Made by a program: the position numbers and the translations under genes. Source: Aculops lycopersici (Eukaryota; Arthropoda; Arachnida; Trombidiformes; Eriophyidae). Taken from it: a stretch of DNA of 64,000 nucleotides. Every line of letters starts with the position of its first letter. The stretch's first letter is position 1. The notes under the pieces were generated by a model, which saw only the letters and a list, made by a program, of their open reading frames with translations, did no database searches and was not told where the DNA came from. Of the stretch, positions 22,174-31,341 are shown in pieces. The stretch is taken from NCBI GenBank assembly GCA_015350385.1, contig WNKI01000002.1, positions 2,686,833 to 2,750,832 of the forward strand, in the 5' to 3' direction.

Positions 22174-23829
22174 TCAAGAGGATTGCTGTTGTTGCTGCGG
22201 ATTCACAGCCACTCGCTTGATATCCGTTACGAAAGAGTCGTTTAGGCTTCCATAATCTCGCTCCTGTTTCAATGGCAACTGACCAATGAGATTCACTCGA
22301 CCTTTTGGCTTGAGTTTTGATCCTTCCATTAGGGCAAAGTCGTGGTTTATACTAAACTTATTGCTTGGATTGGCAAGATCCGCAAAGCTGGTGAGCTTGG
22401 GTTCGCAGTTAATAATGGGACTGTCTAGCTTCCTGTTCGAGACTAAACTCAAGAGATTCTTTTTGAGCTCACGAGGACTCAGCTCAGTTGATTGCGCCAA
22501 TTCCATGATGGACTGACTTTCTTGTGGCTTATCGTTGAATGCATAGAGTATTGACAGCTGGGCGGCGTTAACATGTAGCTCGTAGCTACCATTATTGGTT
22601 TGGAATGTTATGACTCCGTTGGATAATTGATTGCACCATTCAATGTGTCTACCTTCGTTGGCGACATTGTACTGTTTGTTGTATTCGCTCATATAACTAA
22701 TCAGAACTTCAGGTAACCGGATGGAATAAACTTCACTGTTATTGAACCAGGCGGCTGGATTTAATACTTTAACTCTAATATTGCCCCTTCGCTTATCGTT
22801 GGCATCTTTCGTACAGTTTGGCTTCTCCTGATCATTTTTATCTTCTAGTCTAAGAATAAACTGCTCACTTGATTTGATATCCTTGATCATCCTGATGAAC
22901 TTGAAAATTGGTTCATTTGGCATCTTGGGCAGAGGCTTCAAATATTCCACAAACTTCATCTCCAAGTCTAAATCAAAGGTAGCATCTTGGATGAGCCGAC
23001 GGATTAGGTGGTAGCGATAGAAGCGCAGGAATAACTCTTTGTCTCGGACAAATTTAAGCACTGCCAGGATGCCCATAAAGCGGTCGATAATATCCAATGA
23101 ACTAAATTTCTTACTAAATGCGTTACGTCTTAGAATGAGATCACAGTAGTTGGCTAGCAACTCTGGGCATCGTGATTCCATGATACTGTCGTTCTTCACT
23201 GAAACATTATTGTTATCTTGTTTCGTTGGGTCTTGAAGTTGCCTCTCGAGAGGCTCAACAATATGACAATCCCACAATCGAAGGAGCGAGTTTTTTACCG
23301 GCCCTGGGCGACCATAGTAATTTCTAAAATCGCTACTTGGTGACATCTCGTGGCTGGTTGGCGAGCTCAATCTCGGTTGGGGTAAAATATCCTTCGCTGC
23401 AAGATCCAATTGCTGAAAGGCAGTGGGTATACTTTGGCACAAGCGGCAATAATCTGACCAACACTCGATGTATGCACGCAATTGCTGCTGGCCATCCATA
23501 ATTGAGGCAAGTTTTGTCTTAGTCTTGGCAATATGCGACTTCCTGATCTCATTCTCAAGAGCTTCAATGAGCTTGAAGCAACCTTTTGTGTCCCAGGAGC
23601 AAATCATGTGTATCTCATGAAAGAGATCCTGCCACTCGCTTGGTGAGATATTTGGATCATTTGCAATGAGTTTCCTCACAACTGGCAAGATGTTTGGCCA
23701 GTGCTGTTTAAACGAATGAACTAAACTTGGGTCCGGGTCACCATCTTGCTTGAATAGGCTCACTGTTAGGCGGCTGGTGGCCGATGATGTTGGGGCTGGG
23801 GCCGCTGGTTTCTGGGGCCGCTGGTCCAT
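22174..23829 (-). CDS. shortened cullin-5-like protein lacking the middle cullin repeats and the neddylation domain
   Basis: A single-exon frame of 551 codons. Residues about 38-205 match the first cullin repeat of CUL5 (W-P-N-I-L-P-V-V-R-K-L; E-W-Q-D-L-F-H-E-I-H). Residues 218-520 match the CUL5 C-terminal region: CPELLANYCDLILRR, L-F-L-R-F-Y-R-Y-H-L-I-R-R-L-I, H-I-E-W-C-N-Q-L-S-N-G-V-I-T-F and G-R-V-N-L-I-G-Q-L. CUL5 proteins are about 780 residues. Here the two parts are joined by a short linker (about 206-217) in place of roughly 200 residues of cullin repeats 2-3. The frame ends about 30 residues after N-L-I-G-Q-L, so the winged-helix domain with the neddylated lysine is missing and a Gln tract stands in its place. 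CUL5 normally scaffolds RBX2-based E3 ubiquitin ligases; this form could bind partners but not be activated by NEDD8 (inference). No introns are seen; it may be a retrocopy or a diverged paralogue. The frame is fully open, so it is not an obvious pseudogene. Confidence 0.9.
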   Translation of the reverse strand: MDQRPQKPAAPAPTSSATSRLTVSLFKQDGDPDPSLVHSFKQHWPNILPVVRKLIANDPNISPSEWQDLFHEIHMICSWDTKGCFKLIEALENEIRKSHIAKTKTKLASIMDGQQQLRAYIECWSDYCRLCQSIPTAFQQLDLAAKDILPQPRLSSPTSHEMSPSSDFRNYYGRPGPVKNSLLRLWDCHIVEPLERQLQDPTKQDNNNVSVKNDSIMESRCPELLANYCDLILRRNAFSKKFSSLDIIDRFMGILAVLKFVRDKELFLRFYRYHLIRRLIQDATFDLDLEMKFVEYLKPLPKMPNEPIFKFIRMIKDIKSSEQFILRLEDKNDQEKPNCTKDANDKRRGNIRVKVLNPAAWFNNSEVYSIRLPEVLISYMSEYNKQYNVANEGRHIEWCNQLSNGVITFQTNNGSYELHVNAAQLSILYAFNDKPQESQSIMELAQSTELSPRELKKNLLSLVSNRKLDSPIINCEPKLTSFADLANPSNKFSINHDFALMEGSKLKPKGRVNLIGQLPLKQERDYGSLNDSFVTDIKRVAVNPQQQQQSS

Positions 23830-23990
23830 GGTCTCGCTAAATTGGGTGGGGTGTTGGGTAAAATAATGTTGCTGCTACGATGGATTATCTGTAATGGTTT
23901 GTATCACCAGCCGGACAGTTGGAGAGCGGCGTTTCTTCTTTCAACAATTTTTCAGATCAAAACAAAAAAGATGCCATTTTGGCCTAAAAC

Positions 23991-24005
23991 AGCGCCACCT
24001 GGTGG
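23991..24005 (-). promoter_or_regulatory. CTCF-like motif, left arm
   Basis: The minus strand reads CCACCAGGTGGCGCT, a near-perfect match to the CTCF core consensus. It points away from the right-arm motif. The call is based on sequence only. Confidence 0.45.
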
Positions 24006-24448
24006 GCGCTGAAATTTTGTGCAGAACTATTGTAGTTATACAAATTTTCCCCCTCGAACATCCCCGGTTTTCCTCTTTGTGGTGAGATAGGTCGAAAATA
24101 TTTGGAGGGCTAAAATGGGAAAAAAAGTTCCCCAGATTTGTCTACGGGAAATCCTGTGTTAAATTTTCTGCTCTGTGTTTGTTGGACTAAAATTGGCTTT
24201 ATTCTTGAACAAAAAAACAAAATTTAGGCCAAATTTGAACAACACAGTAACTCCGAGCATGCGCCATCTCACCCGCCCGCTGTGTGACTCACAGCGGATG
24301 CGCTCGATGCGCGACAATTTTTGAAAAAATTTATTTTTTATACACAAGATGGCGTATCGCAAGGCCGAACAGCCATTCTAGTTCTTTGGGCCGAGGAGGC
24401 AAATTTTGTTGTTTAGGTCAAAAATGTTAAAACAAGAAACGTTTAACT

Positions 24449-24464
24449 CTACTAGGTGGCGCTG
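24449..24464 (+). promoter_or_regulatory. CTCF-like motif, right arm
   Basis: The plus strand reads CTACTAGGTGGCGCTG, with the AGGTGGCGCT core intact. It is divergent from the motif at 23991. Confidence 0.4.
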
Positions 24465-24795
24465 TTTTGGGCCAAAATGGCAAATTTTGTTTTGGTCGGA
24501 AAAAATGTTCAAACAAGAAACGCCGCTCTCTCACTTAGACTTGATGGGACACTACGACGACTCGACTTTCTCCCTCGATCGCCAACATCAATATCCCTCG
24601 CTCTCTTCCATATTTCGTCATAATGAAAATCTCAACCTTTCTAGAAATAATAATATTATTTACACTGGGAATAATTAATAGCACTTACTCATTGATTACT
24701 GGAATAGGAGCGACATCAACAACGGCAACAATCACAAACTACATATTGCAAGATAACAGCAGCAGCGGCGGTAGCCAAATTGAAGGCATCTCATC

Positions 24796-24984
24796 ATGAG
24801 GCCGCGTGCCGTATTAAAAACACATAGCAACTCTTACCCCTTCGAAGAGCGAACCATCGAGCTTACTGGAGCGGTCAAGGTTGGCCGGGCAGTGGCCAAA
24901 TGCAAGCCCCATAGTGATAATGCAATTTTTGACTGCAAGGTCTTGTCCCGAAACCATGCGGTCATTTGGTTTGAGAACGGCAAG
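24796..24984 (+). CDS. SLMAP-like FHA protein, exon 1
   Basis: A 63-codon exon starting at an ATG that matches the family start. It encodes the first half of an FHA domain: S-Y-P-F-E-E-R-T-I-E-L, K-V-G-R-A-V-A-K-C, A-I-F-D-C-K-V-L-S-R-N-H-A-V-I-W-F. The phosphothreonine-binding G-R and S-R-N-H residues of FHA domains are present. The donor is AAG|GTAAGT and the exon ends in phase 0. Confidence 0.92.
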
Positions 24985-25099
24985 GTAAGTCTCTCTTTGT
25001 TTAAGTTCTCTTGCGACGTTTACAAGTATAATCAAAAGATGACTAAGCATGAGATATCAAACTAACATGACCAACCCTTCATCCCAAAAACATTGACAG

Positions 25100-25822
25100 T
25101 TCTTTATTAAAGACACCTGCAGCTCAAATGGAACATTCATCAACAACAACAGACTTAGTCCTGCCAATGAAAACTCGCAAGGCAAAGAGATCCACTCCAA
25201 TGATATAATACAATTTGGCGTGGAGGTTGTCGATAGTGCGAGCAAGATAACTCATGGTTGCATAATCCTAAGGATCAAACTATTCTATCCAGGCGGCGGT
25301 GAGGTCTCTCGAACGGCTTCCATGTTACAAATTCCCACAGCCAATATGCTACCACCATATTATTCCTATACTCAAATGATGGAACGCGAGCAGCAGATCT
25401 ATCGAAAATTAAGCTCTATAGAGGATATACTCGAGGAGGCGCATTTGTTGGCAGACATGACACTACTAGCCAAAGAGGATGCTAAGCTGCTTAAAAAACA
25501 AAATGAAGAATTGCAAACTATCTGTGATGAAAAGACAAAACTTACTCAACGGCTCGAATCTGAGCTTCAAGCTATAAAAGATAAATATAAAGAGGAGGAG
25601 GAAAACCATGAGTTGGATACAAAGCTGATAAAATCACTTCAAACTAGAAGTAGGCAGAGGGAATTTGATTTAGAGACCTCGAAGAAGCAAATTGATAGGA
25701 TAATCAGACAAAACCATTGGCTTGTAACGACATCATCGTTGTTGTTATTGATTGTCCTTGTTGTTGGCGGTTTTGATATGATTGTTATGTTTATCAGATT
25801 AATATATTATTATAAAGCCTAA
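25100..25822 (+). CDS. SLMAP-like FHA protein, exon 2 with coiled coil and C-terminal membrane anchor
   Basis: The acceptor TTGACAG gives F-F-I-K-D-T, then S-S-N-G-T-F-I-N, the second half of the FHA domain, with D-I-I-Q-F-G-V and T-H-G-C-I as in SLMAP. A coiled coil follows (about 25380-25700), then a hydrophobic C-terminal helix at about 25725-25810, as in a tail-anchored protein. The joined protein is 303 residues, far shorter than typical SLMAP (over 800) because most of the coiled coil is absent. SLMAP is a STRIPAK subunit that links phosphorylated Hippo/MST kinase to the phosphatase through its FHA domain. That role is known from the family and is inferred here. The gene converges on the ZIP-like gene. 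Confidence 0.9.
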   Translation, partial: FFIKDTCSSNGTFINNNRLSPANENSQGKEIHSNDIIQFGVEVVDSASKITHGCIILRIKLFYPGGGEVSRTASMLQIPTANMLPPYYSYTQMMEREQQIYRKLSSIEDILEEAHLLADMTLLAKEDAKLLKKQNEELQTICDEKTKLTQRLESELQAIKDKYKEEEENHELDTKLIKSLQTRSRQREFDLETSKKQIDRIIRQNHWLVTTSSLLLLIVLVVGGFDMIVMFIRLIYYYKA

Positions 25823-26372
25823 GGACAACTTGTGCATCGTTTCTAGATTGCAGGAGAGGAAGGCAAGTCTCGATTGTCATTATTGATGACACAACAACAA
25901 AGAGAAGAGAGATAGATAGAAGTCATTTACAAGAATTCAAGTCACAATGTTCATGTAAACCTATCGGAATATATCTAGTCTTGCCTCTTTACCCAAGTTC
26001 CTTGCGACCCAATTGCACTAACTGAGGATCGTTAAGCCACCAAATGCTGCAAAATATAACGCAAGAGTAAAGTACAAAACATTAATATATTATATCCATC
26101 ATAATGTCAATTCGATGGAACTGAGTAACAAGGCACCACTAGGATATAACCTACGTAACTTGGATATAATCCATGTGAATTGATAATAACGCCATACAAT
26201 TTTACACCAATCAAACATACTTTTAGACCATATGTAATAAATTTTTTTCAGTAAAGCATACTATGTAATCTGACCTGCTCTTTGCACGAACAGAAATAGA
26301 GTGTCCTCCAGCGCATTAATTATAATATAACTAAAGGAAGAATAGTCAAGTATCTAACTGGAAGTGTTATCA
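25823..26372. other. convergent 3' intergenic region
   Basis: This is AT-rich sequence between SLMAP (+) and the ZIP-like gene (-). It contains a plausible AATAAA for SLMAP at 26236 and no other gene. Confidence 0.6.
26236..26241 (+). terminator. possible SLMAP poly(A) signal
   Basis: AATAAA, 414 bases after the SLMAP stop codon. It is the clearest hexamer in this stretch. Confidence 0.4.
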
Positions 26373-27446
26373 TTAAAGGTGACGATGACTCTCCTCCTCT
26401 TTGCATGGCTTGCAACCAGCTGAACCTCTAGGCAAGATAATAAAGAATGCAACATAGAGTAAGGCGCCCGTGGCCGCAGCCCGGAATACTCGAATTGTTT
26501 TGATAAGACCCAATACGTTCATATCAAATAGAATCAACGAGGCCGCGAGTATCAAGCTAAATAAAGTCATCTTTGTTGACATTGGCCAACCAGGACAACC
26601 CTTGTAGTCGTCGTCCGTTGGCAAGCTAATTATTCTAATTTGGTCTACGTAGATTGTAGTCGCAGGTTTGGGCGTTGAGTGATGTGGAGATGGCCGCGAT
26701 TTTGAAGGTGAATGCTGCTCGTCATGAGCCATAATCTTTGATGTTGAACCATAATCTAGTTTTCTCTTAGACGCTTGTTTGCCTCCATTGTTAGTGTGAT
26801 TATGGTTGTGATTGTAACTTTGAGTTGAGGTGCCTCCATGTTCGTGATGCCGACTATGAGTGTGGTGATTATGATGACGATTTAATAGCAAGACACAATC
26901 TTCGTTATCATCAATCTTCTCCGAGGTGCAGCCACCAGCTCCACCACCACCACCACCACCACCTGTCAACGGTTCGGTTTCCCTAAAGGTCTCTCCATAA
27001 GTATCAAAAAACGGCCTATCCTGTCGCTCAGATGGGCACCTAGTGCTGGAGCAACAGACCGCAGATGGTCGCCCTGAGGAACTCCATTGGAAAGACTCGC
27101 GTCCATATCGATCCTGACTGAGGCCAAGACCAATGCAATAGAATGCAAAGAAACCAAAACAAATAATTATTTCACCTACGGGCACTCGATTGTGATGATG
27201 GTGAGTATGATCATTCGGTGGGTTAACAGGTGGTTGTAATTGAGGTAGTGGTGGAGGCTGTTGAAGATTTTCTAATTTTGCTTCATCCTCCAACATGAAG
27301 TCATCCTCGTGAGGCTGAAAGGATTCATGTACCTTGGGTAGGAGTATTACTAGGCAGACAATTATTATGACACTCGCACTTAGGAAGTCGACCAAATTAG
27401 AGTGATTGTGTAAGAACGACTTTGAGTAATGCGAAATGGTTGCCAT
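26373..27446 (-). CDS. degenerate ZIP (SLC39)-like membrane protein without metal-binding residues
   Basis: A single-exon frame of 357 codons. Hydrophobic helices at about residues 20-37, 88-109, 293-316 and 320-339 resemble ZIP1-3 helices 2, 3, 4 and 7: a helix ending L-L-P, a V-P-V-G-E-I-I-I-C-F-G-F-F helix, and T-G-A-L-L-Y-V-A-F-F-I-I-L-P. Between them lie His-rich and Gly-rich loops, as in ZIP transporters. The helix aligned with ZIP helix 4 has L-I-L-F-D in place of the H-S-x-x-E zinc-binding motif. The helix carrying the second conserved His (helix 5) is not found. If the family assignment is right, this is not a normal zinc channel. The ZIP relationship is inference from helix order and local similarity; it could instead be an unrelated His-rich membrane protein. 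Confidence 0.6.
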   Translation of the reverse strand: MATISHYSKSFLHNHSNLVDFLSASVIIIVCLVILLPKVHESFQPHEDDFMLEDEAKLENLQQPPPLPQLQPPVNPPNDHTHHHHNRVPVGEIIICFGFFAFYCIGLGLSQDRYGRESFQWSSSGRPSAVCCSSTRCPSERQDRPFFDTYGETFRETEPLTGGGGGGGGAGGCTSEKIDDNEDCVLLLNRHHNHHTHSRHHEHGGTSTQSYNHNHNHTNNGGKQASKRKLDYGSTSKIMAHDEQHSPSKSRPSPHHSTPKPATTIYVDQIRIISLPTDDDYKGCPGWPMSTKMTLFSLILAASLILFDMNVLGLIKTIRVFRAAATGALLYVAFFIILPRGSAGCKPCKEEESHRHL

Positions 27447-28998
27447 CGTGGGCGTTTTTCTTATCTTAAATCTTGAATTATTACTAATGTTATCTGGAAA
27501 ATGCTACAAATGATTAATAATTAGTGAAGATGCCTGTATGTAATAGAGTTGTATGGAATAGTATAACTATCATGTCACAGCTTCAGGCTCCCCCGTGACT
27601 AATGATAAGCAAAAATATCAAAATCAATAAAAACAATACTAACAATAACAATAAGCTGGTGGTTGCTCAACTCCCTCGGACGCAGTTGATTTTCAAGATA
27701 AGAGCTATACTCTCTCTTGCCTCGAGACGATAGCTGGAGCCGAGCGTGAACTTCTGTGATAATATCAAAAATGTCAATTGTAACTGTAATATCGAAGTGG
27801 TGTAGTTGTAGTTTTGTATTACGTCGAAAGTATATTCAAATGGCGTCAATTAATCGATCATTACGAGATTGTTTCTGGCGAGAGCTTCTTTGTTGTTAGC
27901 CAATAGGATGATCAATATTGATTTTTACCAAAGTACCAACAAGACCAACACGTCACATGATCAGATCGCTTGTGTATAAATTATTTTCCCAAGCCGAAGA
28001 TAGTGATAATTCTAACTGCTGATCACGCTGTGAAAGTCGACTCCGAAAATCCATATTAGAGCCAATAAACATGATTAAGGATAATAAAAATCTAGAAAAG
28101 ACAACACCAACAAGATGTTTGTTTTCTTAAGTTTGATCAACTTTAATATGACAAAAAAATACTAGCGCAACTAGTGAACCTCGAGATCGGGAGCCCAGTT
28201 GATCAGATTGATAGCTCGTCGGAATTAGCTTTTTGTATCCGACTACCCGTTAGCGGGCCGTGTTCGAGTTTCTACATGTAAAATTGACTTGATGATCAGT
28301 TATAAAGATAACAATAAACTAAAAGTAACGTGGATGCAAAGCGAGTCTTTCTGCATTACGATTAGAGAGGAAAAGACCAGACACTTGTTGAGCTGACTGC
28401 GCGACATGAGTGAGATTGCGATGACGAACGGAAATTGAGCCGACTAACCATTAAGACCCAGTGATCGGATACTTTCAAGTTTATGGTTTGTTTTATTCTC
28501 TGTACTTTCTGCTGTGTTTATATTTGTTAATATTTACAATGGTCAAAGTGTTTCGCGTAAGTTTTTTCCCTACTTCGACTAGATCGTGAGCTCAAAGCAA
28601 GCGACTCTAACATCGACGACCTGACTCTACGATATGAAGACAATCATTCTTTTATACAATGGCTTTTTCCACATAATATTTTTAGTGATATTACTACTTA
28701 CGCCCACTAGTCAGTCGATTGCGGTCTTCTTATCCAGTTGGTTGCATGGCTCATATTGAAGATCTTCAATCACTAATCAGGACTAAAATCAATCAAGCTA
28801 CTCAGACTTTGGTTAGTCACAAAGATGATGAGGACGACGACGACAATGATGATGATGATCTTGGGTGAAAATGTACATGGCAAGTGAGGAGAAGAGAGAG
28901 AGAGAGAGAGAGAGAGGAAGAAAGGAGGCAATAATAATAATAACAATAATAGTAACGACAATAATAAAGTCACGGGCGGTCCAAGATGATTGAGCTGA
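27447..28998. other. intergenic region between two minus-strand genes
   Basis: This is AT-rich non-coding sequence with a (GA)n tract near 28894 and scattered AAT runs. It should hold the promoter of the ZIP-like gene and the 3' UTR of the GMC gene. No gene is recognised. Confidence 0.55.
28894..28915. repeat. (GA)n microsatellite
   Basis: A short pure GA run downstream of the GMC gene. Confidence 0.8.
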
Positions 28999-31341
28999 TC
29001 ACTTGAGATTCATTGAGTGCTGCCTCAAGGCCCAATCGCTAGGTTGTCCAAACATTCGCTTATGTTTGATTGCAGGCTGTTCACCTACTTGACTGTCCAC
29101 TTGTCTAGCCGAACGTTGCAACTTTGGCACAAACGCCTGGGTGGTTGGCACAAGTTGGACTTGCATTGTACCATTAAATAGAGCTCTAGCTTGACTAACA
29201 GGCAATTGGCTGGTCTTGACAATTTGTTGATGTTGCTGTTGCTGAATCTTTACTTGTGGGGCTTGCGGCACACCAGCTTGAATTTGAACAGGTGGTTGTT
29301 GGAACGATTTGGCTGTTGAGGGGGCAGTTGATGTCGGTTGCAGCAGCTGCTGTTGCTGTTTTTGCTGTTGGACGTGGGCACTCCTCACGCTATCCATGAT
29401 TGTATCTTGCACCTTTTCCTGAATAATAGGATCAAATTGAAGCGACATGGCCAGCGGCATGGCCAACTGTTGCTGCTGGACTTGCATATTAGTTGGCGCA
29501 GTGTTTGCCGATATCACAGAAGTTGGTGAGGTGAAAATGGCTGGCGGGAGACGCTTGCCCTTGATTAAATCGGCGCCCTTCTCGCCGATCATAATAGTTG
29601 GCGCGTTGGTATTACCTGAGACGATTTCCGGCATCACCGAGGCGTCGATAACTCGCAACCCATCGACTCCTTTCACTCTCAGGTGAGGGTCGACCACAGA
29701 GTTTGGATCGAGCGGATCGCCCATGCGACAGGTGCCCACAGGATGGTAGATCGTGGCCGTATAAGTTCTAGCCACGCAAGCCAAGTACTCGTCGCTCCAC
29801 ATTCCGTATATTTCGCAGCCGGGAAAGACCGTTTCAAATAGTTTGCTGTTGTACTTCCTGTAGGCGGGCGATAGACCCACGGCAATGCAAATCTTCATCG
29901 CCTCAACAAGCGATAGAACATCGCGATCGTCAGTCAAATAGTTTGGCTCAATGATTGGTGGATGGGATGGATTTGACGAGCGCAACTTGACGAAACCTCG
30001 CGACTTTGGTCTCAGAAGGACCGGAAACAGACTGAAAGTGTCAAAATTGAGGTAGGGCAGGTAAACCGAGTGCCACATGAGGTCACTGAATCCCTGAACT
30101 CTTCTGAAGGTGGTTCCATCGTCACTAGTTGGCGAGCCGCTGATAACGTGAATCTCGACGTCCGGAAAGTCTTCTGTCATATTTGCATACTTGGTCTTGA
30201 CAAAGGCCAACCCCTCAACTCCGCCCAAAGTTGTGAGTGGACCACGACCCTGGGTAAAGTAGCGGAGTAAATTAGAAAAGGTAACAACGCGACGTTGGAC
30301 TAGGGAGAACTCGTTCCCGATGGTGAAGTGCATGCCTCCAGCGTAAACGTGATCCTGCAGATTACGACCAACAGGTAGGTCGGCAACAACGGGAATTCCA
30401 AGTTCCTCAAGATGCTCTTTGGGTCCAATACCTGAGAGCATTAGAAGTTGAGGCGAGTTGATGGCTCCGCCCGAGACAATGATCTCTTTTCTCGCATAAA
30501 CTACATAGTTGAGTCCATTTTGCTCAAATTGAACCGCAATCGCTCTCTTCTGGTTGTTGAACAAAATTTTAGTTGCATAACTGTTGATCATGACGTCGAG
30601 ATTACTGTTGGCCGACGCTGGCTCTAGAAAGGCGCGGGCCGTCGAACATCTCGATCCCCTTCTAATGGTTCCCTGGGGAATGGTAAATCCAGCTTGAATT
30701 GGACCATTGGGGTCGTCGCCGGTGTAGCCCAAATATCTACCTGCTTCAGGTAGGGCGCGGCCAATTTCCGTCGGATCTGGCGGCGAGCTAACAGTGAGCG
30801 GCCCACCGCGAGCATGATAACCGTTAGTTTGGATTCGTTGATCGGTATTGTCTTCCGACTTCAAAAAATACGGCAACACATCGCGCCAAGACCAACCGTA
30901 AGCGCCTGCCTTCTCCCAATTGTCATAGTCGCGTGCGTTTCCGCGCAGGTAAAGCATATAGTTGAGGACGGAGCATCCGCCTAGGACACGCCCGCGAGGC
31001 CAACGCGATCGACGATTCACCAGTCCAAAGCAAGCGCGTTGTTGGGGCTCAGTTTGATAGGACCAATCGATGGGCGACATTTGCAAATTTCCCGCTGCTA
31101 ATGGTATATCTGAAAGCAAATTCTCCGTTCCACCAGCCTCCATTAGGAGCACCTGTTGATCGCGCATCTCACTAAGGCGGCCAGCGACAACAGCACCCGC
31201 CGAACCTCCGCCAATCACAATATAATCATACTCGCTCTTCCAACCGGAAGTCTTAACTTCAAACCGACTCTCAGGCGAGCGAACCCAAAGCACAGTGGTG
31301 ATGAGGGGCAAGAGGGAGGCGAGTCCCGGATAGGAGATCAT
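28999..31341 (-). CDS. GMC oxidoreductase (glucose/choline dehydrogenase-like) with Gln-rich C-terminal extension
   Basis: A single exon of 780 codons. Residues 1-20 are a hydrophobic leader, suggesting secretion. The FAD-binding motif G-G-G-S-A-G-A is at about 44-50. GMC signature 1 (R-G-R-V-L-G-G-C-S-V-L-N-Y-M) is at about 116-129. The second signature (S-G-G-A-I-N-S-P-Q-L-L-M-L-S-G-I-G) is present, and the catalytic His (Y-H-P-V-G-T-C) and the S-G-N-T-N-A-P-T motif lie at about 532-581. The enzyme core ends near residue 600, the normal family length. It continues with about 180 residues rich in Gln, Pro and Thr that have no recognised domain. The family oxidises alcohols or sugars through FAD; the substrate cannot be told. 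It is divergent from the sorbitol dehydrogenase 1.9 kb away. No introns are seen. Confidence 0.95.
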   Translation of the reverse strand: MISYPGLASLLPLITTVLWVRSPESRFEVKTSGWKSEYDYIVIGGGSAGAVVAGRLSEMRDQQVLLMEAGGTENLLSDIPLAAGNLQMSPIDWSYQTEPQQRACFGLVNRRSRWPRGRVLGGCSVLNYMLYLRGNARDYDNWEKAGAYGWSWRDVLPYFLKSEDNTDQRIQTNGYHARGGPLTVSSPPDPTEIGRALPEAGRYLGYTGDDPNGPIQAGFTIPQGTIRRGSRCSTARAFLEPASANSNLDVMINSYATKILFNNQKRAIAVQFEQNGLNYVVYARKEIIVSGGAINSPQLLMLSGIGPKEHLEELGIPVVADLPVGRNLQDHVYAGGMHFTIGNEFSLVQRRVVTFSNLLRYFTQGRGPLTTLGGVEGLAFVKTKYANMTEDFPDVEIHVISGSPTSDDGTTFRRVQGFSDLMWHSVYLPYLNFDTFSLFPVLLRPKSRGFVKLRSSNPSHPPIIEPNYLTDDRDVLSLVEAMKICIAVGLSPAYRKYNSKLFETVFPGCEIYGMWSDEYLACVARTYTATIYHPVGTCRMGDPLDPNSVVDPHLRVKGVDGLRVIDASVMPEIVSGNTNAPTIMIGEKGADLIKGKRLPPAIFTSPTSVISANTAPTNMQVQQQQLAMPLAMSLQFDPIIQEKVQDTIMDSVRSAHVQQQKQQQQLLQPTSTAPSTAKSFQQPPVQIQAGVPQAPQVKIQQQQHQQIVKTSQLPVSQARALFNGTMQVQLVPTTQAFVPKLQRSARQVDSQVGEQPAIKHKRMFGQPSDWALRQHSMNLK

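Larger units (their letters stand above)
23922..24530. mobile_element. foldback/MITE-like inverted repeat element
   Basis: The left arm 23922-24003 is the reverse complement of the right arm 24451-24530 over about 80 bases with roughly ten differences. A further partial direct copy of the right-arm sequence lies at 24399-24441. The unit contains no transposase frame. Inverted arms with a short non-coding interior fit a MITE or foldback element; no clear target duplication was identified. Both arms carry an AGGTGGCGCT word close to their inner end. Confidence 0.6.
23830..24795. other. intergenic region between divergent cullin-like and SLMAP genes
   Basis: This is about 1 kb between two start codons in opposite directions, so it probably carries both promoters. 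Most of it is occupied by a foldback-type inverted repeat (23922-24530). No other gene is recognised. Confidence 0.6.

Noticed and set aside
22174..23829. cullin-like gene as a simple pseudogene
   Set aside because: The frame is open over 551 codons and conserved residues are kept throughout both remaining domains, so a decayed copy is not the best reading.
28190..28300. tRNA-like sequence with a class-II-like extra arm and a GTTCGA word
   Set aside because: The CCCG-TTAG-CGGG stem and GTGTTCGAG look tRNA-like, but the T stem does not pair and no matching acceptor stem was found.
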